This document shows positions 4,978 through 13,708 of a stretch of DNA of 25,956 bases, in pieces. Within the stretch, counting starts at the first letter, position 1; each line of letters begins with the position of its first letter. This DNA is from a virus: positions 1-25,956 of IMG/VR virus record IMGVR_UViG_3300011252_000638; one strand, 5' to 3'. The position numbers were made by a program, and so were the translations under genes. The notes beneath the pieces were generated by a model. It was given only the letters and a program-made list of their open reading frames with translations. It did no database searches and was not told where the DNA came from.

Positions 4978-7842
4978 TTAACTCCATTGTAAGAGAGCGG
5001 CTGTGAATTCAATGCTCTTTAAATTTGCAGTTGTAAGCTTCCATCGCATGGAAGTCCCAGATGGTTGTCCAGATATATCTATGTTTTCTGCTTCATAAAC
5101 TTTCGTGCCATCTGAATACTCAATCACTTCTACTAATGTTGCATTTGTGTAGGTTGTACCGTTGTCTCGGCTTACAGCTCCAACAACATCAGTATTAATT
5201 GTTATGCTATCAACAGGCTTTACAAAGAACATGAGCCTAGCGCTTGATGGTGCGCTATCTGCTGTAAACGGATCTGAAATTACAGTCATATTTGTTGCTG
5301 AGGCAGCGCCTAGAAGTTCCATTTCACTAATGGCAACTTTGGTGCTTCCTGTTGCTGATACATTTAACCGGTAATATCTGTAATTAGCAGTTGAGCTTAG
5401 ATTAAACTGCTTCGTTTCTAATGCTGTCCAGCTTTGACTGGTTTGGGTATCTAGAACTACCCATGTTGAATTATCTGTTGATCCTTCAAATGTAAAAGCG
5501 GTTGGTGAATGTGCTAAGTGCTCTGTAGTTGCCTGAATTGTGTAGCCGCTTACGTCTTGCGCGGAGCCAAGATCAATTGATAGTTGTTGTGGAGCAGCGC
5601 CATTAGAAAGCCAGGCTTTATTGATAGTTGCATCGGCTTCTATTCCATCAAAGGCTCTCCAGCCTAAATATCCAGATGCCGATGCATGATAAGAAGTCTG
5701 TGTTACTGTGACTCCTGAAGTTGTGCCAGAAGTCATAGCTGGCATGATATTCGCTGCTGGTAAGTTATTTACATATTTATCGTTCATGAATGTTTGATTA
5801 GAAGAGCTGCCAGTATCTATATCACTCTCGTCATCAAAAGGATCTGCAATTCCGTCTGTTATACCCAGCGCATCCCCTTCTAAATCTGCTAGCCTAATAG
5901 CTAGAGCAAGAAGGTCGCTCGATATACCGTCACCACCACCCCCGCCTCCTAAATCTGCGATAGATTGGGCTGTAACCGTCTTTAAATTACTGCTATCACT
6001 TGCGTCTTGAACTAACACCTTATCAGTACTTGCGACTGTCACAGATGTTAGGCTTGCTCCGCTAATTTCCTCTTGCACATCCGTGCCAATCTCAAGACCT
6101 AGATTTGTTCGTGCTGTACTTGCGTTGTCAATATCATTTAAATTGTTTGTTGATATTAAATCACCGGCCCCTGCGCCGTCTGCCCCAGCAGGACCTTGAA
6201 TGCCCTGAATGCCTTGAGGTCCGGTTAGGTCTGTTGCAGTGATGCCCCAGACACCTGAGGCTTTAATATAGACAACACCTGTGCTTGACTTAACCCACAC
6301 ATCTCCATCATTACCAGCGGGCTCTGCTTCTTGTGAATAAAAGTTTGTGACACCGTCAGAGCCGTCAGCACCATCTGCGCCGGGGGTTCCATCCTGTCCG
6401 TCAGCACCTGCTGCACCTTGTTGTCCCGGCACTCCTTGAGGCCCTTGAAGGCTAGCAAGATCGGTTATAGTTAAATTACCATAAATCTCATCATCACCAT
6501 TAGACAGTGGTCTACCCAAAGAATATATCCCATTATTCTCTCTTCTATAATAAACAAATTCGAAGACCTCGCCTGCATCCGGTCGTAAGAAACCGCTTAA
6601 ACTTACTTGGTTAGAAATTGTCCCGGGCGATATCAGGACGGTGTTATTGTCAACATTAATCGACTCTAATATTTTACTTGTTGTTGTGGATTTTAGCCCT
6701 ATGCGAACAACGGATGAGTAGGTGTGAAACTGTGAGCCTTCTATTTTATACTCCTTTTCACCATCTGCAAAAGTTATATAACCTGTAGTTTCATCAAAGC
6801 TGATTTCATCGATATTGTTATCCGGATGTTCGTAATTTAGGTTTGCACTTGCCCATGCGTCCTCCGTAGCTGAACCGCCAGCTACATTATGCGGGCGTCG
6901 AAACTGAAAATTTGCTGTTTTTAAGTTTGAGGCCTGGGGTGCAATTGTATTAGAATTATCAACCCAATCCGTACCATTCCAAACAGTTTCGTAACCTTCT
7001 TCGACTAAATAAGCGCTGTCACCTATAATTTTACTTACAATTTGATATCCAGCCGTTCCTAAATAAACAATTAGATCCCCTGTGCTAAAACTTGACCAAA
7101 GCCCTGTCAAAGTAGCATCAGGCATGATGTACATAGAACCAGCATCAGGACTTGCTGGAGGGCTTACAAGGGTTCTTTCTGTTACAACGTGGCGCATGGC
7201 TGTGTTGGGTAAAGCTTCAATCTTAACTTTCCAGTTGGCGCCGTTTGAGCGAAGAGTAACTGATCCGCCTGGCCGGGTTAGACTATAACCTTCAATCCCG
7301 TCAATATTTTCTCCGCCAACTGTTGCAATTAAAACAGCGTTGGAAGCTCCTATATGCTTGATCGTTTGTTCTGTTCCGTCTCCTGCGACAGACGCCCTTT
7401 CAAGTGTGATTGTCACTGTCGCGCTATTAGGGTTTACATCAATTGATTTACCTCTATCAGCTTCAACAAAGGTGTAATCTGAAGCTGTAGTAATAGCGGG
7501 TGTTTCTGATTTAGCTGTATTGGTTTGAAAAGTTGTTAGATCAACAGGACCTTGCGTTGTCACCTTGGCTCTAATAGTTGTCTCTCGGGTATAATCATTT
7601 CCCACGTCTGATCCATCAGTCATAAGAACATCATAATTTCCAACAGGTGGGTAAATAGGGTCAAAGAACCCGTTAGCGTCAGCAACCTTAAAAGTCGCGC
7701 CGCCTGTAGTTAGCCCATAATCACTATATACAGTTCTAGGGTCAGTTGTTCCCTCATCAAAGAAATACAGCTTTGCACCTGATATAGGATCGCCGCTATT
7801 ATCTAAAGCTTGAGGTCTTAATAGTGTAAAATGTGCTGTCAT
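4978..7842 (-). CDS. Tail fibre/receptor-binding protein with collagen-like and discoidin regions
   Basis: A 954-residue host-recognition protein. Residues 1-95 resemble the virion-binding N-terminus of phage tailspikes (RPQALDNSGDPISGAKLYFF, then YSDYGL and an FFDPIYPPVGNY end). Collagen-type Gly-X-Y repeats lie at about 466-500 and 540-560 (for example GPQGIQGIQGPAGADG), which would form a triple-helical shaft. A T4-fibre-like phrase NLNDIDNASTARTNLGL follows, then a Gly6 linker. About 715-855 is an F5/8 type C (discoidin-like) carbohydrate-binding region with GWRAFDG, LSIDLGS and YRYYRLNV. The C-terminal 100 residues are beta-rich. No enzymatic tailspike domain is seen, so binding rather than cutting of sugar is likely. 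The gene follows hairpin element B. Confidence 0.85.
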   Translation of the reverse strand: MTAHFTLLRPQALDNSGDPISGAKLYFFDEGTTDPRTVYSDYGLTTGGATFKVADANGFFDPIYPPVGNYDVLMTDGSDVGNDYTRETTIRAKVTTQGPVDLTTFQTNTAKSETPAITTASDYTFVEADRGKSIDVNPNSATVTITLERASVAGDGTEQTIKHIGASNAVLIATVGGENIDGIEGYSLTRPGGSVTLRSNGANWKVKIEALPNTAMRHVVTERTLVSPPASPDAGSMYIMPDATLTGLWSSFSTGDLIVYLGTAGYQIVSKIIGDSAYLVEEGYETVWNGTDWVDNSNTIAPQASNLKTANFQFRRPHNVAGGSATEDAWASANLNYEHPDNNIDEISFDETTGYITFADGEKEYKIEGSQFHTYSSVVRIGLKSTTTSKILESINVDNNTVLISPGTISNQVSLSGFLRPDAGEVFEFVYYRRENNGIYSLGRPLSNGDDEIYGNLTITDLASLQGPQGVPGQQGAAGADGQDGTPGADGADGSDGVTNFYSQEAEPAGNDGDVWVKSSTGVVYIKASGVWGITATDLTGPQGIQGIQGPAGADGAGAGDLISTNNLNDIDNASTARTNLGLEIGTDVQEEISGASLTSVTVASTDKVLVQDASDSSNLKTVTAQSIADLGGGGGGDGISSDLLALAIRLADLEGDALGITDGIADPFDDESDIDTGSSSNQTFMNDKYVNNLPAANIMPAMTSGTTSGVTVTQTSYHASASGYLGWRAFDGIEADATINKAWLSNGAAPQQLSIDLGSAQDVSGYTIQATTEHLAHSPTAFTFEGSTDNSTWVVLDTQTSQSWTALETKQFNLSSTANYRYYRLNVSATGSTKVAISEMELLGAASATNMTVISDPFTADSAPSSARLMFFVKPVDSITINTDVVGAVSRDNGTTYTNATLVEVIEYSDGTKVYEAENIDISGQPSGTSMRWKLTTANLKSIEFTAALLQWS

Positions 7843-7854
7843 TTTGGATTTTTC

Positions 7855-7883
7855 CCAATAAAAAACCCGCCTTAAAGACGGGT
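7855..7883 (-). terminator. Hairpin element B (terminator-like, before tail fibre)
   Basis: The minus-strand stem ACCCG/CGGGT (7879-7883 with 7865-7869) is followed by TTTTTT and ATTGGGAAAAATCC, just before the tail-fibre ATG at 7842. It shares the 14-nt core with elements A, C and D. It would end or attenuate transcripts coming from the epimerase gene. Confidence 0.65.
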
Positions 7884-7907
7884 GATTTGATAATTTGATT
7901 TGTTCTA

Positions 7908-8816
7908 TTAGATGAAGATCTTCTTTAGCCCTTCATCTGCGCTTAATGGCGGCTCCCAGGCTAATTTTTCTCTGGCAAAACTGCTATCAATTAGCAACGG
8001 GTTAACAAGCTTTTCAATTGATGACTTTTTCCCTGCCAACACTGCTAAAGTAACTAGTATTCTCTCGGAAACATTCAAAAGATAATTATTGTTTCCAGAA
8101 TACTCTGTAAGCTTCTTGATTAAGTCAGATGTTTTGACGTCCTGTTTATCACTAACCAAGAATATCTGGTTTGCGGCTTCAGGCTGGTTTATGCACTTCA
8201 TTATAAAATCAATAAGGTTGTCGATTGAACACAATGTTCTTTTTGCGTTTAAACCCTTAAACGGCAAGATTGTTTTATTATTGATTAATTTAAGCAGTTT
8301 GCCAAAGTTGCCAGGTGCGCCCTTACCATAGACGAGAGGCGGGCGTATAATTACATAATTCATGCATGAACGCTTGCAAATCTCTATTATAGATTGCTCA
8401 GCATTAAGCTTTGATAGAGCGTAATCATTTAATGGGTTTGGTTTAGAGCTTTCTGTAAATGGCTCTTTAGCCTTATCCCCAAGCACTCCGATTGAGCTAA
8501 TGTATATGAAATTTTTAACACCAGCTTTTACTGCATCTTCAGCTAGTTTCTTTGTAACTAGATGATTAATTTCATCAAAACGATCTGATTTGCCTGTGTG
8601 CGCAAGTCCTGCTAAATGGATGACTGTATTCGAATTTACTAAAGAGTTATAAAAATCAGTACTCGCATTAAACCGCCCTACTGGGTACTGATGAAATTTA
8701 TCAATTAATTCATTCTTATCTTTATCAACAATTAAAGATACGTCTTCATTACAACAGGATAGCTCTTTTATGAGATTAGTCCCAATAAATCCATTGCTTC
8801 CTGTAACGCTAATCAT
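7908..8816 (-). CDS. NAD-dependent sugar epimerase/dehydratase (WbpV-like)
   Basis: A 302-residue extended short-chain dehydrogenase acting on nucleotide sugars. The NAD site TGSNGFIG is at residues 5-12, the HLAGLAH segment near 67-73, a Ser pair at 107-108, and the catalytic Y132xxxK136 in DYALSK. Phrases such as IRPPLVYGKGAPGNF, a FLVSD strand and LAWEPPLSADEGL near the end match the WbpV group, which makes UDP-N-acetylquinovosamine-type sugars for O antigen. The exact product is an inference. It lies between fibre and ejection genes, so it is an accessory gene, probably changing host surface sugar in lysogens or during infection. Its ribosome-binding site is AAGG, and the A+T-rich spacer upstream holds a possible promoter. 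Confidence 0.85.
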   Translation of the reverse strand: MISVTGSNGFIGTNLIKELSCCNEDVSLIVDKDKNELIDKFHQYPVGRFNASTDFYNSLVNSNTVIHLAGLAHTGKSDRFDEINHLVTKKLAEDAVKAGVKNFIYISSIGVLGDKAKEPFTESSKPNPLNDYALSKLNAEQSIIEICKRSCMNYVIIRPPLVYGKGAPGNFGKLLKLINNKTILPFKGLNAKRTLCSIDNLIDFIMKCINQPEAANQIFLVSDKQDVKTSDLIKKLTEYSGNNNYLLNVSERILVTLAVLAGKKSSIEKLVNPLLIDSSFAREKLAWEPPLSADEGLKKIFI

Positions 8817-8841
8817 GTAATTATACCTTGCTCTTTGTATA

Positions 8842-8871
8842 ATATTACACGATATATTGAGTTATTGTCAT
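8842..8871 (-). promoter_or_regulatory. Candidate promoter for the epimerase gene
   Basis: On the minus strand ATGACA (8871-8866) and TAATAT (8847-8842) are 18 bp apart, about 26 bp before the epimerase ATG. The 104-bp spacer between the divergent genes at 8816 and 8921 is very A+T rich, and TTGTCA on the plus strand overlaps the same spot. Divergent promoters here would allow these accessory genes to be expressed independently of the late operon. Confidence 0.4.
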
Positions 8872-8920
8872 TTTAAATTACAGTAAAATGCTCTATTATC
8901 CTGAGAAACTTTGAATTAAC

Positions 8921-9262
8921 ATGCAAGAACAAGATCCGGAAAAGCCAGAGATAGATCTCCTAAGTTTCGCCAAAGCTTTGGGGTACTTACTTACTTTTAT
9001 TTTCTGGTTGCTTTGTATTGGCATAGGCTATTTCATTGCTAATGATGAAAAAGGTAAATCAATAATACTATTGCTCACTCTAGGTGCATTTTTACCTATT
9101 GCAGCAAGAGCGGCGATAGGGCTTATACAAGAGAAATATTCAGGCCAAGAGATGGACGCAAAAGATATGCATGTCCCTATCTTTTGCACTTTTGTTTTCC
9201 TCATGGCATTTTACTATATAATCTATTTAGGGCCTGAAATAATTAGTGCTATTATGAGTTAG
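8921..9262 (+). CDS. Three-helix membrane protein, possible superinfection-exclusion factor
   Basis: A 113-residue protein with an acidic start (MQEQDPEKPEIDLL) and three predicted membrane helices at about 18-40, 47-69 and 87-108. It is the only plus-strand gene inside the late operon, so it needs its own promoter and could be expressed in a lysogen. It lies between the last ejection protein and the tail fibre, where P22 carries sieA and the immI region; SieA is also an inner-membrane protein. There is no sequence match I can claim, so the exclusion role is inference from place and topology. No strong ribosome-binding site is seen. Its stop lies two bases from the convergent ejection-protein stop. 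Confidence 0.65.
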   Translation: MQEQDPEKPEIDLLSFAKALGYLLTFIFWLLCIGIGYFIANDEKGKSIILLLTLGAFLPIAARAAIGLIQEKYSGQEMDAKDMHVPIFCTFVFLMAFYYIIYLGPEIISAIMS

Positions 9263-9264
9263 TT

Positions 9265-11871
9265 TTATTCCTCTATATTAGAACCTGTATTCATTCCGAC
9301 AGCCCCAACGCCGCCACTATTGTTAACAAGGTTCTTAGATCTTTTTGTTATCTGCTGGCCCGTTTGCCTTCGTGCCAAAGCTCGACCTGGGTTAAATATC
9401 GGGGCATCTATATGCTTAGCTAACATTGAGTAGATGCGAGACATCAAAACATTATGCTTAGAAAACAGCTCGCGTTTTGATTGAGTTTGCAGCCCTTGCT
9501 TTGCCACACTCTTTAAGAGGTGGCCAACACCTGCAGCCGTTCCTGATGGGTTAGGATCAGGCACATTTAAATCATTCATAGCAATCTTAAAGCGCTTAAT
9601 TAACCCCTGCTCTTTTTTATTAAACATAATATCAATAGCGGATTTTTGTTGTGTGAAAGCTGTATCTAGGTTTGTTCTGATTTTTGCAGCAGAAAGCACT
9701 TTTCCGTTTTTGTCTTGAACTAATCTAGTCCAGTAAGCCATTTTGACACTATCAAAGGTCTTTTTCTCGCCAAACGTTAAGAGAGTGTTCTTTAGATGCT
9801 TTAAGGTTTGCACTGAACCATCTGGCAACTGACTTTTGGCTGAACCGTTGCCAAAGATAGAAGATATCACACCCTCTGGACTGTCCGAAGTCTCCATTAT
9901 TTTTCTTAATTTTCTAGCAGCAGGTGTAAGTTTTTTGCTGCTATCTGTTGGGGCAAATATCTGGTGTATTTTTCTTGTAAAAGATCGCGCGTCTTTTAAA
10001 GCTGCGTATGAAGCAATATCATCAGACTGGATCAATGCTTTTTCTGCTGCATCATCTATCCACTCGTTAAAACCCTCGTAAAGGTTGTTTGCAAGTCGGG
10101 CATCGGGTGAGCCTGGATCTGCTGCGTTTTTCTTAGATAACAAGAGCCTTCTGGCTTCATCTATGCTTAGTTGTCGCGAGCCGTCCAATCCTGTGCCAGC
10201 TAGAGAGTTTAATGATGATGGTGTATCAAGGTCCAAACGAACCCTCATTGCTTGTTTATAGCCTGGTAATCCTGCATCCCTGAAGGCTTGCTCCGCCTTT
10301 GTCAATTCCAGTTCATCAAATCCATGCTTTAATCTATAGTCGTTGTAGTCTGCAATAACGTCCCATCGAGGAATGCCATTCTCTTTACGCTCATACCCAT
10401 CAAGGAAATGGCCAACAGTACCCTTTTTATGCGCAAGGTTGTCATTAGCACGTTTTGTTAGAACACCCATGCTTTCAGATTTTAAATCACCAGTCATAAA
10501 TCTTTGCATGATTTTTGTCATGTCATTGCTTGCGTCTGTTAAGCCTGCTACAGGGCTTATGCCTGCTTTTTGAACTCTGGCATTTACAATGTCAGGGAGA
10601 CTCTTGAATGCTCCCTCTTTGGGATACATCGGGCCTATTTTAGACCACATCTTAGCTTCGTCACCTTTAAGTTCTTTATGAACTCGGTTCAGACCGCCCT
10701 TGATGTCATCACCCAGTGTTACTTTTTCCAGCCCCGCTGCATCTGGTGCGATTTCATCAGGGATGACTTTAAAAGCAGCCCCCTCAATAGCGTCACCTTG
10801 CTGATCTTTAAAGTTACGCATTGCCTTTTCAGCATCGCGGCCCCTTAGCCCATCAAACATCTGTTTTTCTGTGTATGCGTCTGTTCGGCTCCTGGTTCTT
10901 TGGGCCTTGCTTGTTGGAATACTGAATTCCCCAGTTCTTACCTGAACTGAGAGCTCTTCAGGGTCAGTAGCCTTACCAATATTCTGCCTTAAATATTCTG
11001 TTGTTTGATCACTTAGGCTGTCAGGATCTACTCTATTTGCTTTAGCCCAAGCCCTGCCTTTTTCCGTAAGCTTGCCAGTTGTTTTGTCAACTAAACCGCG
11101 CCCATTAAACAACTTAGTAAGGATTGTTCCAGCTACTTCACCACCAGCGCCACCCAGACCAGCTAAAGCAGTCCTGCCAACGCTGTAATCTTCGCCGCTG
11201 CCATCTTTTTGCGCTTGGTTCTGTAGCACACCGTCAATTCCAGCAGCCGTGCCGCCCTGGACAATTGCTCGACCAGCTAAACCAAGACCTTTAGCCATCG
11301 AACCAGCCAGACCACCACCAAACACAAAAGGAACAGCCGATTCAGCAACCCTATCAATATCTTGGTAATCAAGTCCTGGTTTATTGATGTATTTTTGGAC
11401 TATCTCGCCATCATCATTCTTATATGATATGATTTCTTGTCCGTGTTTATCTTTTGTTGTGTTTACAAGCCTGTCGCCCAAAGCATTTTTAATTACTCCG
11501 GCAAATCCTTTATCTGTGATAGTGGAAACTTTACCGCGTGCAATTTGGGATTGTATGCCCATATCATTAATGCCGCTGCCCGAAAAACCTTCTAAATTTT
11601 GATATTGTGGGTCTTGCTTACCAACATAAGCATCTTTAGCAAACTTGCCCACCGCATTAAGGCCTGAATATTCCCCTACTGTATGGGCTACATCCCCAAC
11701 AGTGTCTAAAGCGCCCTCAAGCATACCTTTTTCTTGTTGAGTTTGGTTTTTGTGCGCTCTCAATTGCTCGGCAGTTACACCTTTATAAGACAGATATTGA
11801 TCAACTTCTTGCTCAGTTGCGCCTTTAGAGAGCATCTTTTTAACATTGGATTTGACTTGATCTATTTCCAT
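9265..11871 (-). CDS. Large DNA-ejection (internal virion) protein, P22 gp16 position
   Basis: An 868-residue protein, the third and largest of three adjacent ejection-protein candidates. It is largely helical and charged, with a small N-terminal helical motif (ATEQEVDQYLSYKGV) and two Gly/Ala-rich hydrophobic stretches at about residues 178-215 (FVFGGGLAGSMAKGL) and 236-255 (ALAGLGGAGGEVAG) that could enter a membrane. Ejection proteins leave the capsid with the DNA and form a conduit across the envelope. Assignment rests on gene order, size and composition. No lytic transglycosylase motif is evident. Its ATG overlaps the previous stop (TAATG). Confidence 0.65.
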   Translation of the reverse strand: MEIDQVKSNVKKMLSKGATEQEVDQYLSYKGVTAEQLRAHKNQTQQEKGMLEGALDTVGDVAHTVGEYSGLNAVGKFAKDAYVGKQDPQYQNLEGFSGSGINDMGIQSQIARGKVSTITDKGFAGVIKNALGDRLVNTTKDKHGQEIISYKNDDGEIVQKYINKPGLDYQDIDRVAESAVPFVFGGGLAGSMAKGLGLAGRAIVQGGTAAGIDGVLQNQAQKDGSGEDYSVGRTALAGLGGAGGEVAGTILTKLFNGRGLVDKTTGKLTEKGRAWAKANRVDPDSLSDQTTEYLRQNIGKATDPEELSVQVRTGEFSIPTSKAQRTRSRTDAYTEKQMFDGLRGRDAEKAMRNFKDQQGDAIEGAAFKVIPDEIAPDAAGLEKVTLGDDIKGGLNRVHKELKGDEAKMWSKIGPMYPKEGAFKSLPDIVNARVQKAGISPVAGLTDASNDMTKIMQRFMTGDLKSESMGVLTKRANDNLAHKKGTVGHFLDGYERKENGIPRWDVIADYNDYRLKHGFDELELTKAEQAFRDAGLPGYKQAMRVRLDLDTPSSLNSLAGTGLDGSRQLSIDEARRLLLSKKNAADPGSPDARLANNLYEGFNEWIDDAAEKALIQSDDIASYAALKDARSFTRKIHQIFAPTDSSKKLTPAARKLRKIMETSDSPEGVISSIFGNGSAKSQLPDGSVQTLKHLKNTLLTFGEKKTFDSVKMAYWTRLVQDKNGKVLSAAKIRTNLDTAFTQQKSAIDIMFNKKEQGLIKRFKIAMNDLNVPDPNPSGTAAGVGHLLKSVAKQGLQTQSKRELFSKHNVLMSRIYSMLAKHIDAPIFNPGRALARRQTGQQITKRSKNLVNNSGGVGAVGMNTGSNIEE

Positions 11872-12878
11872 TATTCAATTCCGTATTTGTTAAGAAGTTT
11901 GCCCATGCCTGCACCTGGCTTGTTTTGCTTCGTTTTATTTGCAGACTCGCGAGCCTCGTTAACGTCATCAGGGGTCAATATCGGGTTGTCTCTAATATAT
12001 TTATTGAGTTTTATTTGCACATTAACATCAGGATAGCCGCCATTTTCTTTAACTAAATTAAGGTAGTGCTGCCTTGTCTGTGCTAAGCCATTTGCAAGCT
12101 TGTTTGTGATTTTTGCTGATAGAGCAATCCCTTTTGCTGAGTTTGTAAGTCCTGGCAAAACAAGCATGTAAGCTTTTCTATCAGCGTCCGACATAACTTT
12201 GTCGCCCACTAACTTTCTTTGAAGGCCAAGCATTTCGCCTTGTATTTTCTTTATATGCTCACCTTCTGCAACCCCCTTAACATCCATACCGAGAACTGTA
12301 TGAGCAAACTTTTTAAGACCATGCTCAAACTCTCCTAAAGAGCCAGTTCTTATATCAGGGCTATCAGCTAATTGAGCTAATTGAGAATATTTATTGGCCA
12401 TATCTAAAGCGCTATCCGCTCTTTCAATCAATCCAGCGCCTTGCTCTGCGAATTTTTCATTTAGCTTATTGGCCCCCTTCTGCGCACCAGGCAAAACATT
12501 GTTTACAACAGTACCATGTCTTTTTGTTCCCCCTAATATAGCGTTCTTAAATTCTGGAGTACCTGGCTTTAAACCTGCTGCTAAAAGATTTTGTACTAGT
12601 GCAGTTTGTTTAACTCTTTGGGGTTGTTGTGCGGCTATTTTAGCTTGATGCTGCTTAAGCATTAAACCGGCCAAACCTCTATCACCTGTTTTAAAAGCTT
12701 CTACTGCTGCACCTTTAGGATCCTGAAAGCCTTGCTGCAATATCTGGCTTGAAACCTGGTCTTGCTCTTCAGCAAGTTGTTTGTCTCTTTTAGCTTTAAT
12801 TAAAGCCGCAAAGCCTGAAACATCTATATTCCGCTGGGGTAATATTCTGGCTTGGTTTTGAGCGATAAATGGTGGCAT
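11871..12878 (-). CDS. DNA-ejection protein, P22 gp20 position
   Basis: A 335-residue protein, Gln- and Lys-rich and mostly helical, starting MPPFIAQNQARILPQRNIDV, with a central coiled region (FAEQGAGLIERADSALDM, QGEMLGLQRKLVGDKVMSD). It stands second of the three ejection-protein candidates, as gene 20 does in P22. The start has GGAGG eight bases upstream, and the stop is fused to the next start as TAATG, so translation is coupled. The family match is by position and composition rather than a decisive motif. Confidence 0.65.
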   Translation of the reverse strand: MPPFIAQNQARILPQRNIDVSGFAALIKAKRDKQLAEEQDQVSSQILQQGFQDPKGAAVEAFKTGDRGLAGLMLKQHQAKIAAQQPQRVKQTALVQNLLAAGLKPGTPEFKNAILGGTKRHGTVVNNVLPGAQKGANKLNEKFAEQGAGLIERADSALDMANKYSQLAQLADSPDIRTGSLGEFEHGLKKFAHTVLGMDVKGVAEGEHIKKIQGEMLGLQRKLVGDKVMSDADRKAYMLVLPGLTNSAKGIALSAKITNKLANGLAQTRQHYLNLVKENGGYPDVNVQIKLNKYIRDNPILTPDDVNEARESANKTKQNKPGAGMGKLLNKYGIE

Positions 12879-12890
12879 GTTTAACCCCTC

Positions 12891-13517
12891 CTAAATAAAT
12901 GCTTTAGCGACTTGTCCGCCTGTTTTAAGAAACTGAGAAAAACCTGAGCCTCTAGAATTCGCAATCTGGTTTTGAACGCCTCTAATGCCATTAGCTTTTT
13001 GCTGGTTAACGCCAAACTTTGCATCTGCAATATTCTGATTAGTGCCAAAGGTTAAATTGCCAAGTTGTGAGCTGGCTTGCTGGCCAGAACCTTGAAGGCC
13101 TCTTAAATGGTTCAATCTGTTTTGATAGGCTCCTAATTGTGCAGCCTGGCCTTTATCAAATAATGATTTTTGAGTACGACCTGAAAACAGCCCGCCTCTT
13201 GCTGAAGCTGAGCGTTCAACAGAGTTTAAAGCTTGATCTAAGCTAGCTTGAAAGCCAGGGTCATTCTGAAACCCGTCATAGAAACCTTGCTGAGATTCCA
13301 GACCATTCAACCCAAGTGCATCACCATATAATTGAGACGCATCTAAGCCTTGACTAATATATGGATCATAATAGGCGGCTGTATCTTGCAAGCCAGATTG
13401 CATTTGAGTTGTGTACAGACCTAAACCTTGATCCAGAAACTTGTTTGCTTGCTCATTGCCAATTCGCAAATCATCATTGCCACCAGCAGAGCCAAAGACT
13501 TTATCTAAAAATCCCAT
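12891..13517 (-). CDS. DNA-ejection protein, P22 gp7-like
   Basis: A 208-residue protein with the character of the gp7-type ejection family common in phages: MGFLDKVFGSAGG start, a Gln/Gly-rich body, and the phrase PGFQASLDQALNSVERSASA followed by RGGLFSGRTQKSL and a YQNRLNHLRGLQGSGQQA segment. Members are packed in the capsid and ejected with the DNA. Length is near the family norm. The ATG overlaps the stop of the 63-residue gene (TAATG at 13515-13519). It is followed after a 12-base gap by the gp20-position gene. Confidence 0.75.
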   Translation of the reverse strand: MGFLDKVFGSAGGNDDLRIGNEQANKFLDQGLGLYTTQMQSGLQDTAAYYDPYISQGLDASQLYGDALGLNGLESQQGFYDGFQNDPGFQASLDQALNSVERSASARGGLFSGRTQKSLFDKGQAAQLGAYQNRLNHLRGLQGSGQQASSQLGNLTFGTNQNIADAKFGVNQQKANGIRGVQNQIANSRGSGFSQFLKTGGQVAKAFI

Positions 13518-13708
13518 TATTTCATCACCTTTGCATTTTTAGCAGCGTCTATAAGGTTGTTGTAAGCCGTAATGACTTCTGCAAGAGTTGCTGTGTCTTC
13601 TAGTTTTGGAAGTGAGGCTACTTGCTTCAACAAGAAGCCTCGCCAAACAGGGGTTAAACGCCCGTCTTTGTCAGTGAGGGGCGTTGTAATATCTGGTTGA
13701 GTTGTCAT
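13517..13708 (-). CDS. Small virion-region protein
   Basis: A 63-residue protein with an N-terminal phrase PLTDKDGRLTPVWRGFLLKQ and a helical end. Short proteins with a D-x-x-G-R-x-T-x-x-W pattern are common next to P22-type tail genes in many phages; the function is unknown to me. It begins inside the stop of the DNA stabilisation gene (ATGA) and ends inside the start of the gp7-like gene (TAATG), so it is clearly part of the same translated chain. Confidence 0.7.
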   Translation of the reverse strand: MTTQPDITTPLTDKDGRLTPVWRGFLLKQVASLPKLEDTATLAEVITAYNNLIDAAKNAKVMK

